A stretch of DNA of 11,164 bases, taken from contig DASXSB010000078.1 of assembly GCA_036506275.1 (NCBI GenBank), positions 1-11,164 of the forward strand, read 5' to 3'. Made by a program: the position numbers and the translations under genes. The stretch comes from DASXSB01 sp036506275 (GTDB lineage Bacteria; Methylomirabilota; Methylomirabilia; Rokubacteriales; CSP1-6). The notes beneath the pieces were generated by a model. That model ran no database searches and was not told the origin of the DNA. It saw only the letters and a program-made list of their open reading frames with translations. Shown piece by piece: positions 1 through 6,879 of this stretch; positions within the stretch are counted from its first letter, which is position 1, and each line of letters opens with the position of its first letter.

Positions 1-1
1 A

Positions 2-1207
<1,206 letters not shown>

Positions 1208-1244
1208 TTTATCATGGTCTCTCTGGACGACGAGATGGCGTGGA

Positions 1245-1316
1245 GGGCCCATAGCTCAATGGCAGAGCAGCCGGCTCATAACCGGTCAGGTCCTGGTTCG
1301 ACCCCGGGTGGGCCCA
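1245..1316 (+). tRNA. tRNA with CAT anticodon (elongator Met, or Ile2 if lysidine-modified)
   Basis: A complete 72-nt cloverleaf can be drawn. The acceptor GGGCCCA (1245-1251) pairs perfectly with TGGGCCC (1309-1315) and A1316 is the discriminator. The D stem is GCTC/GAGC. The anticodon stem GCCGG/CCGGT (one G-T) closes the loop CTCATAA with anticodon CAT at 1277-1279. The variable loop is CAGGT. The T stem CCTGG/CCGGG (one T-G) carries the loop TTCGACC. The paired 1-72 position argues against initiator tRNA-fMet. CCA is not encoded (CTA follows the discriminator), so it must be added post-transcriptionally. Elongator Met and Ile2(CAT, read after TilS modification) cannot be separated confidently by eye. 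E. coli also has a CAT-anticodon tRNA (ileX) close to rpoD, so this neighbourhood is not odd. Confidence 0.93.
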
Positions 1317-1319
1317 CTA

Positions 1320-1550
1320 TTGTAACGGGTGCCGCGCGCACGGCTTGGACCGCGGGTGGCCTGAGACAGGCGCGGCCTGGCTGCGTTGTATCGGGTGCCG
1401 CGCGCACGGCTTGGACCGCGGGTGGCCTGAGAGAGGCGCGGCCTGGCTGCGTTGTATCGGGTGCAGCGAGGCCGGCGTGGACCGCGGGTGGCCTGAGAGA
1501 GGCGCGGCGTGGCTGCGTTGCGGGTGGCCTGAGACAGGCGCGGCGCGGCG
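1320..1550 (+). repeat. 66-bp tandem repeat array immediately downstream of the tRNA
   Basis: Three units repeat with an exact 66-bp period, starting at TTGTA (1320, 1386, 1452). A truncated fourth copy runs from about 1521. Units 1 and 2 are nearly identical; unit 3 has several changes (GCAGCGAGGCCGGCG in place of GCCGCGCGCACGGCT). Each full unit contains TTGGACCGCGGGTGGCC or its GTGG variant (1345, 1411, 1477), which resembles the tRNA T-arm/acceptor TTCGACCCCGGGTGGGCC (1297-1314). Each unit can also fold: CCGC and GCGG flank GCCTG-AGA-CAGGC in unit 1 and GCCT-GAGAG-AGGC in units 2 and 3, with GGGTG bulged on the 5' side. There is no unique spacer between copies, so this is not CRISPR. Because 66 is a multiple of three, reading frames run open through the array, but this is a side effect. 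It fills the whole gap between the tRNA and the next gene. Confidence 0.9.
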
Positions 1551-1575
1551 GCGAAGAGAAGATCGTGGAGATGAC

Positions 1576-2289
1576 GTGGATCAGCAGCTCCAGACGCTGA
1601 TCGAGCTCCAAGGAGTGGACAGTCGCATCGCTGTCCTCGACGCGGAAGCGGCGAGGCTCCCCAAGCAGATCGAAACGATCGAGACGGCGCTCGCCGACGC
1701 GCGCAAGGCCGTCGACGGTCTCCGCGCCAAGCTCGACACCACCCGCAAGGACCTCCGCACTCGCGAGAAAGACCTCGACGTGATCTCGGGCAAGCGAGGC
1801 AAGGCGGAGGGACGGCTGTACGAGGTCAAGACCAACAAGGAATACTCCGCCGTCCTCGTCGAGATCGAGGACATCAAGCAAGAGAAGGCGCGCTTCGAGG
1901 AAGAGATCCTCGCCCTCATGGAGACGCAGGAGCGGCTGGCGGGGGACATCCGGGAAGCGGAAGCGCGGCTGAAGACCCGCGACGAGCAGGCCAGGCAGGA
2001 CATCGGCGTGGTGCGCGAGAAGCTGGCCGGCGTCGAGCAGCAACTGGCGGCGGCGCGCACGGAACGGGAGTCGCTGGCGAAAAAGCTGCCGCGGGTGGTG
2101 CTCCACGACTACGAACGCATCCTCAAGGCACGCGGCGGCGTCGCCGTCGCCCCCGTCACCCTCACCGGGATTTGCGGCGGCTGCCGCGTCACCATCCGCC
2201 CCCAGGCGCTGCAGGAGCTGCGCGCGGCGACGGGGCTCATGGTGTGCGAGAGCTGCGGGCGCTACCTCTTCTGGCAGGAACAGGGCTGA
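1576..2289 (+). CDS. Coiled-coil hairpin / C4 zinc-ribbon protein (zf-RING_7, CT398-like)
   Basis: This 237-residue protein has a long, charged, heptad-rich helical region (about residues 1-165, e.g. LIELQGVDSRIAVLDAE and KQIETIETALADARK). The family motif TNKEYSAVLVEIEDIKQEK lies in the middle. A C-terminal zinc ribbon carries paired cysteines C200-GG-C203 and C224-ES-C227, ending GRYLFW. This is the architecture of the PF02591 family. The chlamydial member CT398 forms a coiled-coil hairpin and has been reported to bind sigma-54 and type III secretion parts; the role of this copy is unknown. I chose GTG at 1576 because GGAG (1567-1570) sits 5 nt upstream and the family's VDQQLQTLIELQ start begins there. 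A longer frame from 1345 would translate the 66-bp repeats and is unlikely. The downstream rnhA frame touches its stop codon, suggesting cotranslation. Confidence 0.9.
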   Translation: MDQQLQTLIELQGVDSRIAVLDAEAARLPKQIETIETALADARKAVDGLRAKLDTTRKDLRTREKDLDVISGKRGKAEGRLYEVKTNKEYSAVLVEIEDIKQEKARFEEEILALMETQERLAGDIREAEARLKTRDEQARQDIGVVREKLAGVEQQLAAARTERESLAKKLPRVVLHDYERILKARGGVAVAPVTLTGICGGCRVTIRPQALQELRAATGLMVCESCGRYLFWQEQG

Positions 2290-2747
2290 AGCCGTCCGGC
2301 GCCACGCCGGACGTCGTTGTCTACGCGGACGGCGCCTGCTCCGGGAATCCCGGACCGGGCGGCTGGGCCGCGCTCATCCTCGAGGGTGGAAGCGAGCGGG
2401 TGGTTTCGGGGGCGGAGCCCCTCACCACCAATCAGCGCATGGAGCTGACGGCCGCCATCGAGGGCCTCGTCGCCATCCCGGGCCGCCGCCGTGTCCACCT
2501 CTACAGCGACAGCGCTTACGTCGTGAACTGCTTCCGCGATCGGTGGTGGGAACGCTGGGAGCGCGGAGGCTGGGTCAACGCCGGCAAGCAACCCGTCGTG
2601 AACCGCGATCTCTGGGAACGGCTCCTCGCGGAGACGCGGCGGCACGACGTCGTCTGGCACAAGGTGCGTGGGCACAGCGGCGACGTCCTCAACGAGCGCG
2701 TCGACGCCCTCGCCCGCGGCGCCATCGCCACCCTCGTTCCTCGCTGA
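2286..2747 (+). CDS. rnhA: Ribonuclease HI
   Basis: Endonuclease that cuts the RNA strand of RNA-DNA hybrids, removing R-loops and primer remnants. From the proposed start it has 153 residues, the usual length. All catalytic positions are present: D15 in YADGACSGNPGPGG, E53 in TTNQRMELTAA, D75 in LYSDSAYVVN, H130 in VRGHSGDVLNE and D140 in RVDALARGA. The basic-protrusion segment DRWWERWERGGWVNAGKQPV is also typical. The start is uncertain. There is no in-frame ATG, GTG or TTG just ahead of the conserved core. CTG at 2286 overlaps the upstream TGA (CTGA) and has AGGA (2276-2279) 6 nt before it. The nearest conventional choice, GTG at 2244, would add 14 residues encoded inside the zinc-ribbon domain of the upstream gene. 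Either way the gene is translationally coupled to its neighbour. Confidence 0.95.
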   Translation: MKPSGATPDVVVYADGACSGNPGPGGWAALILEGGSERVVSGAEPLTTNQRMELTAAIEGLVAIPGRRRVHLYSDSAYVVNCFRDRWWERWERGGWVNAGKQPVVNRDLWERLLAETRRHDVVWHKVRGHSGDVLNERVDALARGAIATLVPR

Positions 2748-2763
2748 GTCGCTGACCCGGGGC

Positions 2764-3522
2764 GTGCCCACGCCCGCCGACGGCCTCCGCTCCGTCGCCC
2801 ACCGCCCGTGGCCGCTTCCTGCGCGACCGTGGGTCATGGCGCAGACGTGGCACGATCTGCTGTTCGCGCACTGGTCGGTTTCTGCCGCGCACGTCGCCAC
2901 GCTCATCCCGCCCATGCTGACGCTCGACACGTTCGATGGTCACGCGTGGGTGGGCGTCATCCCGTTTCACATGACGGGGGTCAGGCTCCGTGGCCTGCCT
3001 CCCATCCCGGGCACGTCCGCCCTTCCGGAAATCAATCTGCGTACGTACGTGACCCACGGCGGGAAACCGGGCGTGTACTTCTTCAGCCTCGACGCGGGGA
3101 GCGCGCTCGCCGTCGCCGTCGCCCGGCGCTGGTTCCACCTGCCGTATTTTCGTGCCGCCTTCGAGGTGAAGGTGGCGGCGGGCGGCGTCGAGTATCACCA
3201 TCGCCGGCGCCACCGCGGCGCTCCCGACGCGCGCTTCGAGGCGACGTACCACGTGGTCGGGGACGTGCTTCCGTTTCAGGCGGGCTCGCTCGAGCGCTGG
3301 TTGACCGAGCGCTACTGTCTGTATGCCGTGGCCGGACCCCGCGTGTTCCGGGCTGAGATCCACCACGGGCCATGGCCACTCCAGCGCGCTGATGCCGATC
3401 TTCGAATCGACACCCTGCCCGATGCTCACGGCGTGAGCATTCCACCGGCCCCGCCCCTCCTGCACTTCTCGCGGCGTCAGGACGTGCGCGTCTGGGCTCC
3501 GGAGCGGGTGGACTTGGGCTGA
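2764..3522 (+). CDS. DUF2071 family protein (YqjF-like)
   Basis: This protein of about 252 residues matches the DUF2071/YqjF pattern: WHDLLFAHW near the N-terminus, then LDTFDGHAWVGVIPFHMTGVR, LPEINLRTYVTHGGKPGVYFFSLDA, a central RRWFHLPYF and a C-terminal LHFSRRQDVRVWAPER. The family is believed to be a soluble fold of unknown biochemical function; nothing here identifies a catalytic site. GTG at 2764 (16 nt after the rnhA stop) keeps the HRPWPLPARPWVM segment that I recall as common in relatives. ATG at 2836 (MAQTWHDL) is the alternative and would remove 24 residues. Neither has a strong ribosome binding site. It is probably the last gene of the co-directional run beginning at the zinc-ribbon gene. 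Confidence 0.82.
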   Translation: MPTPADGLRSVAHRPWPLPARPWVMAQTWHDLLFAHWSVSAAHVATLIPPMLTLDTFDGHAWVGVIPFHMTGVRLRGLPPIPGTSALPEINLRTYVTHGGKPGVYFFSLDAGSALAVAVARRWFHLPYFRAAFEVKVAAGGVEYHHRRRHRGAPDARFEATYHVVGDVLPFQAGSLERWLTERYCLYAVAGPRVFRAEIHHGPWPLQRADADLRIDTLPDAHGVSIPPAPPLLHFSRRQDVRVWAPERVDLG

Positions 3523-3560
3523 GACGGTTCGGAATCTCCCCGGGGCGCGACCCCGGAGCG

Positions 3561-3566
3561 TATGAT
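3561..3566 (+). promoter_or_regulatory. Possible -10 box of the kimA-like gene
   Basis: TATGAT is a five-of-six match to the sigma-70 -10 consensus, in a local sequence that is otherwise very GC-rich. It ends 8 nt before the GTG start, which would place transcription initiation at or next to the start codon (a leaderless or near-leaderless mRNA). No convincing -35 hexamer occurs 16-18 nt upstream. A GC-rich hairpin (CCGGGG-CGCGA-CCCCGG, 3540-3556) occupies that space instead. Confidence 0.25.
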
Positions 3567-3574
3567 CACGTCCC

Positions 3575-5398
3575 GTGCGACTGCATCGGCTGAAGCGCGT
3601 GCTCGTCGGCATCCCGCTGCCGACGGCGCAGCTCCGGCACGAACGTCTCGGCAAGGCGACGGGCCTCGCCGTGTTCGCGTCCGATGCACTTTCGTCCGTC
3701 GCCTACGCCACCGAGGAAATCCTGCTCGTGCTCATCGTGGCGGGGTCGCAGGCGCTCAGCTACTCGCTCCCGATCGCGATCGCCATCGCGTGCCTGGTGG
3801 CCATCGTGACGACGTCGTACCGGCAGACGATCTACGCGTATCCCCAGGGCGGCGGCGCCTACATCGTCGCCAAGGCCAACCTGGGCGTGGCGCCCGGCCT
3901 CGTCGCCGCCGCCGCCCTCCTCATCGACTACGTGCTCACGGTGGCGGTGAGCGTGGCGGCCGGCGTCGCCGCCGTGACGTCGGCGGTCCCGGCCCTCTTG
4001 CCCTACCGTGTGTGGCTGTGCGTCATCGCGGTCATCGGAATCGCGGTCGCCAACCTACGCGGCGTGCGCGAGTCCGGGAAGCTGTTCGCGATCCCCACCT
4101 ACCTCTTCATCGTGAGCTTCGTCGGCATGATCGTCTACGGCGTCATCGCCTCCGTGTTCAAGCTCCTTCCGGAGGCGCCGTACCCCGCGCATCCGCCCGG
4201 GCTCGAGGGCGTGGGCCTCTTCCTGCTCCTGCGCGCCTTCGCCTCCGGCTGTGCGGCGCTGACCGGCATCGAAGCGGTGTCGAACGGGGTGCAGGCGTTC
4301 AAGGCACCGGAGTCGCATAACGCGCGGGCGGTCATGACCTGGCTGGGCGGCCTCCTCATCGTCCTCTTTCTCGGTATCACCTACCTCACCTACGACTTCG
4401 GCATCGCGCCCCGTGAGACGGAGACCGTGGTGTCGGTGCTGGCGCGGCGGCTCTTCGGAGAAGGCCTGCTCTACTTCGAGATCCAGGCGGTGACGATGCT
4501 CATCCTGCTCTTCGCCGCCAACACCTCGTACGCCGACTTTCCGCGCCTGGCCTCGATCCTCGCCAAGGACCGCTTCCTGGCGCGTCAGCTCGCCAACCAG
4601 GGCGACCGCGGCGTGTTCTCGAACGGCATCCTGATCCTGAGCGCGCTCGCCGTGGTGCTCCTCGTCGCGTTCCGTGGCGACACCAACGCCCTCATCCCGC
4701 TCTACGCGGTCGGCGTCTTCGTCTCCTTCACGCTGTCGCAGACGGGGATGGTCGTGCACTGGCTTCGCTCGCGCGAGGCGGGCTGGCGGTGGCGAGCGGC
4801 GGTGAACGGGGCGGGCGCCGCCACCACCGGTCTCGTCATGCTCACCATCGCGGTGACGAAGTTCGTGCACGGGGCCTGGATCGTGGTTCTGCTCATCCCC
4901 GCCCTCGTGGCCATCTTCATGGCGGTGCTCCGTCACTACGAGGCGCTGGCGGAGCAGCTCTCGCTCGCCTACCCGGGCTCGCTCACGCCGCTGGAGAACG
5001 TGGTGCTCGTCCTCGTCGGGGATCTACATCAGGGCGTCGTGCGGGCTTTGCGCTACGCGCTCTCGATTTCGCCCGCCCCCAAGGCTGTCTTCGTCGAAAC
5101 CGATCCCGAGCGCACGCGCCGGCTCGAAGAGAAATGGACGTCGGGCGGCATGGGCGTTCCGCTCGTCGTGCTCGGCTCACCGTACCGCTCGATCCTCCGG
5201 CCGTTCCTCGAGTACGTCGATCGCCTCCTCGCCACCGGCGGCGACAATCGCGTGATCACCGTGATCCTGCCCGAGTTCGTCCCCGCGCGGTGGTGGCACC
5301 AGTTCCTGCACAACCAGACCGCGCTCCTCATCAAGGGCGCGATGCTGTTCCGCCGCAACGTCATCGTCACCGACGTCCCCTTCCATCTGAAGCGCTGA
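3575..5398 (+). CDS. kimA: KimA-type high-affinity potassium transporter (KUP/APC superfamily)
   Basis: Integral-membrane K+ importer. Bacillus subtilis KimA (formerly YdaO) is a homodimeric K+/H+ symporter, and this protein has the same length (607 residues). Recognisable segments are SSDALSSVAYATEEILLVLI, SYRQTIYAYPQGGGAYIV, DYVLTVAVSVAAG, NLRGVRESG, FASGCAALTGIEAVSNGVQ, AANTSYADFPRLASILAKDR, IPLYAVGVFVSFTLSQTGM and the C-terminal NQTALLIKG. About 12 hydrophobic segments span residues 30-465. A cytosolic alpha/beta tail (about 466-607) ends HQFLHNQTALL...PFHLKR, as in KimA. Acidic and polar positions D37, D118, T230 and E233 align with residues I recall as lining the K+ pathway. GTG at 3575 is chosen because homology begins there; the GGAG at 3555-3558 is too distant to be a normal ribosome binding site. 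The intergenic leader is only 52 nt, so there is no room for the c-di-AMP (ydaO) riboswitch that controls Bacillus kimA. General annotation may read 'APC family permease'. Confidence 0.93.
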   Translation: MRLHRLKRVLVGIPLPTAQLRHERLGKATGLAVFASDALSSVAYATEEILLVLIVAGSQALSYSLPIAIAIACLVAIVTTSYRQTIYAYPQGGGAYIVAKANLGVAPGLVAAAALLIDYVLTVAVSVAAGVAAVTSAVPALLPYRVWLCVIAVIGIAVANLRGVRESGKLFAIPTYLFIVSFVGMIVYGVIASVFKLLPEAPYPAHPPGLEGVGLFLLLRAFASGCAALTGIEAVSNGVQAFKAPESHNARAVMTWLGGLLIVLFLGITYLTYDFGIAPRETETVVSVLARRLFGEGLLYFEIQAVTMLILLFAANTSYADFPRLASILAKDRFLARQLANQGDRGVFSNGILILSALAVVLLVAFRGDTNALIPLYAVGVFVSFTLSQTGMVVHWLRSREAGWRWRAAVNGAGAATTGLVMLTIAVTKFVHGAWIVVLLIPALVAIFMAVLRHYEALAEQLSLAYPGSLTPLENVVLVLVGDLHQGVVRALRYALSISPAPKAVFVETDPERTRRLEEKWTSGGMGVPLVVLGSPYRSILRPFLEYVDRLLATGGDNRVITVILPEFVPARWWHQFLHNQTALLIKGAMLFRRNVIVTDVPFHLKR

Positions 5399-5440
5399 CG
5401 GCCGCGCGACGACGTGCTCTCCGACCCCCGCGCGCAGAGC

Positions 5441-5794
5441 TCAGCCGGCGCGATCCAGCCTTTCGAGGCGTTCCTGGCATGCCACGCAGGTGGTGGCATC
5501 CGGGAGGGCGAGGAGGCGCCTCGCGGGAATCGGCGCTCCGCATTCCGAGCACACGCCGTAGTCCCCCTGCGACATCCGTGTCAGCGCCGTGCGCAGGCGC
5601 TTGGCGCGCTCGGTCAGTCGCGACGCGCTGAGGCGGGCGAGCTCCTGGTGCTCGATGCCCTGGGCGATGTCGAGGAAATCCCCGCCGGCATCTCCCACCT
5701 TCGGCACGTCGCCCTCGGAGTGGATTCGTTCTGCAATCACGGCTAGTTGCGCCTTCAGGCGGCGCTCTCGGAGGCTTCTGTCCTTTGTCTTCAT
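5441..5794 (-). CDS. DksA/TraR family C4 zinc-finger protein
   Basis: A 117-residue protein with a helical N-terminal coiled-coil region (about 6-75). Its tip carries the DxxDxA motif (D39-FL-D42-I-A44), followed by SASRLTERAKRLRTALTRM, GDYGVCSECG and a four-cysteine finger (C82, C85, C103, C106). DksA binds in the RNA polymerase secondary channel and, with ppGpp, adjusts transcription. The tip acidic residues required in E. coli DksA appear conserved here, so polymerase binding is plausible. Many TraR/DksA-like proteins of this length have untested roles. It begins with ATG (complement of 5792-5794); no clear Shine-Dalgarno sequence is visible upstream. It converges on kimA with a 42-nt gap. 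Its upstream region contains the first cluster of TTGACG boxes shared with the following + strand genes. Confidence 0.9.
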   Translation of the reverse strand: MKTKDRSLRERRLKAQLAVIAERIHSEGDVPKVGDAGGDFLDIAQGIEHQELARLSASRLTERAKRLRTALTRMSQGDYGVCSECGAPIPARRLLALPDATTCVACQERLERLDRAG

Positions 5795-5851
5795 AACGCC
5801 GTTTTGGATGACCGAGATCGTCGATCCGTTTCGTCGCTCTCTGATGGCCCC

Positions 5852-5889
5852 TTGACGTTACCGCCCGACCTTTTGACGAGATCTTGATG
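5852..5889 (+). promoter_or_regulatory. TTGACG box cluster 1 (candidate response-regulator operator)
   Basis: TTGACG occurs at 5852-5857 and 5873-5878, with TTGATG at 5884-5889. The last two are spaced 11 bp start to start, and the first is 21 bp (two helical turns) away, so all three lie on one DNA face. Winged-helix OmpR/PhoB/KdpE regulators typically bind such direct repeats. The cluster lies 58-95 bp upstream of the minus-strand DksA-like gene and just upstream of a possible small ORF at 5912. Individual boxes also resemble sigma-70 -35 elements, but no well-spaced -10 was found. Confidence 0.4.
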
Positions 5890-5911
5890 CGCGGTGCCCC
5901 AGGATCGGTGT

Positions 5912-6037
5912 GTGCCGGCTCGATGTGATCGCGGCCATGGTCGCCCACCCCGCTGGTGGGGACTCTACGCGGCGGTCCGCTTTACCCTCGCCGGCGCCGC
6001 CGTCGCCACCACCCTGACGCGGTCGGGGGACCGATGA
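5912..6037 (+). CDS. Possible small membrane protein, 41 residues
   Basis: This speculative ORF has a GTG start preceded by AGGA (5901-5904) at 7-nt spacing. The product has a basic N-terminus (RCDRGHGRPPRWW) followed by a hydrophobic stretch (GLYAAVRFTLAGAAVATTL) that could span a membrane once. I do not recognise it, and composition alone could produce such a frame. It lies directly downstream of box cluster 1. The surrounding 5795-6170 interval has no other supportable gene. Confidence 0.25.
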   Translation: MPARCDRGHGRPPRWWGLYAAVRFTLAGAAVATTLTRSGDR

Positions 6038-6070
6038 GCGCCAACCGCATCACGTCACGTCCGCTGCGCG

Positions 6071-6123
6071 CGTCTTGACGCCGTCTTGACGACAGCAGGA
6101 TGGAAGTTTGCGACCTCTTGATC
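6071..6123 (+). promoter_or_regulatory. TTGACG box cluster 2 with exact 10-bp direct repeat
   Basis: CGTCTTGACG occurs twice, at 6071-6080 and 6082-6091, an 11-bp period. A related CTCTTGATCG lies at 6114-6123, 32 bp (about three turns) downstream. The TTGACG-N5-TTGACG arrangement is what tandem half-sites of an OmpR-family regulator such as KdpE look like. It lies 80-100 bp ahead of the membrane-protein gene at 6171, and kdpE is encoded in the same window. I found no good -10 hexamer at standard spacing. Confidence 0.5.
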
Positions 6124-6170
6124 GGCCGGCGGCCACAGTGAAGGCGAGGGGCCTTCGGAGGTGCCCGCCG

Positions 6171-6542
6171 ATGTGGGACGCACGGACCGGCGCGGCGAAA
6201 CCGCGATGGGGCTGGTTGTACGCGATGGTCGCGCCGCTTCTCGGCCTGCTCGCGCTTGTCGAGGGCGGTATGGCGCCCGTACCGGCGCCCCAGGGCGTAG
6301 AACTCGTGCTGACGCTCGTCATCTTCGGCGCGATGGCGCTCTGGGTTCGCGGCAATCGCATGGCCTTGACGACGGCGCCCGAACGTCGGCGGGCGGCGGT
6401 TCCCCGGCCGCCAAACGTGATCCACCCCGACGTTCCCGCGCAGGCGATTCCCGCCGTCGCGACGTTGCCGGTCGTCGAGGCGTTTGCGGCGGCCGTCAAC
6501 CAAGCGGCTCGGCTCAGAACTCCACGCGGAGGTGCGGCGTGA
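6171..6542 (+). CDS. Small two-helix membrane protein of unknown function
   Basis: A 123-residue protein starting at ATG 6171 with a strong GGAGG (6157-6161) 9 nt upstream; this choice drops a longer but unsupported upstream frame. Two hydrophobic segments are visible, about residues 14-31 (GWLYAMVAPLLGLLALV) and 43-60 (VELVLTLVIFGAMALWV), followed by RGNRMAL. A proline/alanine-rich, presumably soluble C-terminal half follows. I do not recognise a named family. Its stop overlaps the next start (GTGA), so the two are coupled. Position before another small membrane gene and kdpDE suggests a link with potassium response. Box cluster 2 lies upstream of it. Confidence 0.72.
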   Translation: MWDARTGAAKPRWGWLYAMVAPLLGLLALVEGGMAPVPAPQGVELVLTLVIFGAMALWVRGNRMALTTAPERRRAAVPRPPNVIHPDVPAQAIPAVATLPVVEAFAAAVNQAARLRTPRGGAA

Positions 6543-6700
6543 GCGATCTCATCTACGTCGGAGTGGCGCCGGGCTTCTTCACGCTGTCGTGGGCATTCGC
6601 GACGCTGTGCGGGCGCGTGCAGGAAGATCGCGTGGGGTTTCTTCGGCGAGCCGCGCGTGGCGCTGGACGCGCGCTGACGATCTCCGTCGCTCCGCTCTGA
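6539..6700 (+). CDS. Small membrane protein resembling ORFs that precede kdpF
   Basis: A 53-residue protein, GTG start at 6539 overlapping the preceding stop by 4 nt, with GGAGG (6528-6532) 6 nt upstream. The N-terminus MSDLIYVGVAPGFFTLSWAFATLCGR forms one membrane helix. It resembles, from memory, the roughly 45-residue uncharacterised proteins that often sit directly before kdpF/kdpA in kdp operons. Those usually end shortly after the helix. Here a basic tail (FLRRAARGAGRALTISVAPL) continues, which may reflect decay or read-through after an adjacent deletion. The 179 nt between this gene and kdpD contain no recognisable kdpF, kdpA, kdpB or kdpC sequence, only a short hydrophobic but startless stretch (ALLVCLFVLVN, near 6750-6780). 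Confidence 0.6.
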   Translation: MSDLIYVGVAPGFFTLSWAFATLCGRVQEDRVGFLRRAARGAGRALTISVAPL

Positions 6701-6879
6701 CGACCGTTCACGACAACGCTGCCAGAGGATCGCGCCTGATGCATGCTCTGCGCTCCTCGTGTGTCTGTTCGTGCTCGTGAACACGGCGAGCCGCTCCGGT
6801 AGCGGCCGGGAACGACGCGCGTCGCCTGGGCGGTGCGCTCGACGTAGAATGCCTCCGGGGCTCATGATGCCGAGGCGCG

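Noticed and set aside
1320..1550. CRISPR array
   Set aside because: Units are contiguous 66-bp tandem copies with no unique spacers, and no cas gene is nearby.
1214..1600. Open frames running through the tRNA and the 66-bp repeats, including an N-terminal extension of the zinc-ribbon gene from 1345
   Set aside because: They translate a tRNA gene and a repeat whose length is a multiple of three, which keeps frames open by arithmetic. The zinc-ribbon gene has a proper ribosome binding site at its later GTG start.
3523..3574. ydaO (c-di-AMP) riboswitch ahead of kimA
   Set aside because: Only 52 nt are available and none of the conserved riboswitch core is visible.
4055..4936. A 293-codon minus-strand frame opposite kimA
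   Set aside because: Low-complexity, H/E/D/R-rich translation typical of the reverse complement of GC-rich membrane-protein codons; no motif recognised.
5944..5960. Hairpin CCCACC-CCGCT-GGTGGG as a terminator
   Set aside because: Six-base-pair stem without a T tract, inside GC-rich DNA where such stems are common.
6034..6078. 14-codon leader peptide with an ATGA overlap
   Set aside because: Very short, no amino-acid bias or attenuator structure, and it runs into the TTGACG boxes.
6701..6879. Remnant kdpF or other kdp pump gene
   Set aside because: A short hydrophobic stretch (ALLVCLFVLVN) exists in one frame but has no start, no ribosome binding site and no kdpF signature.
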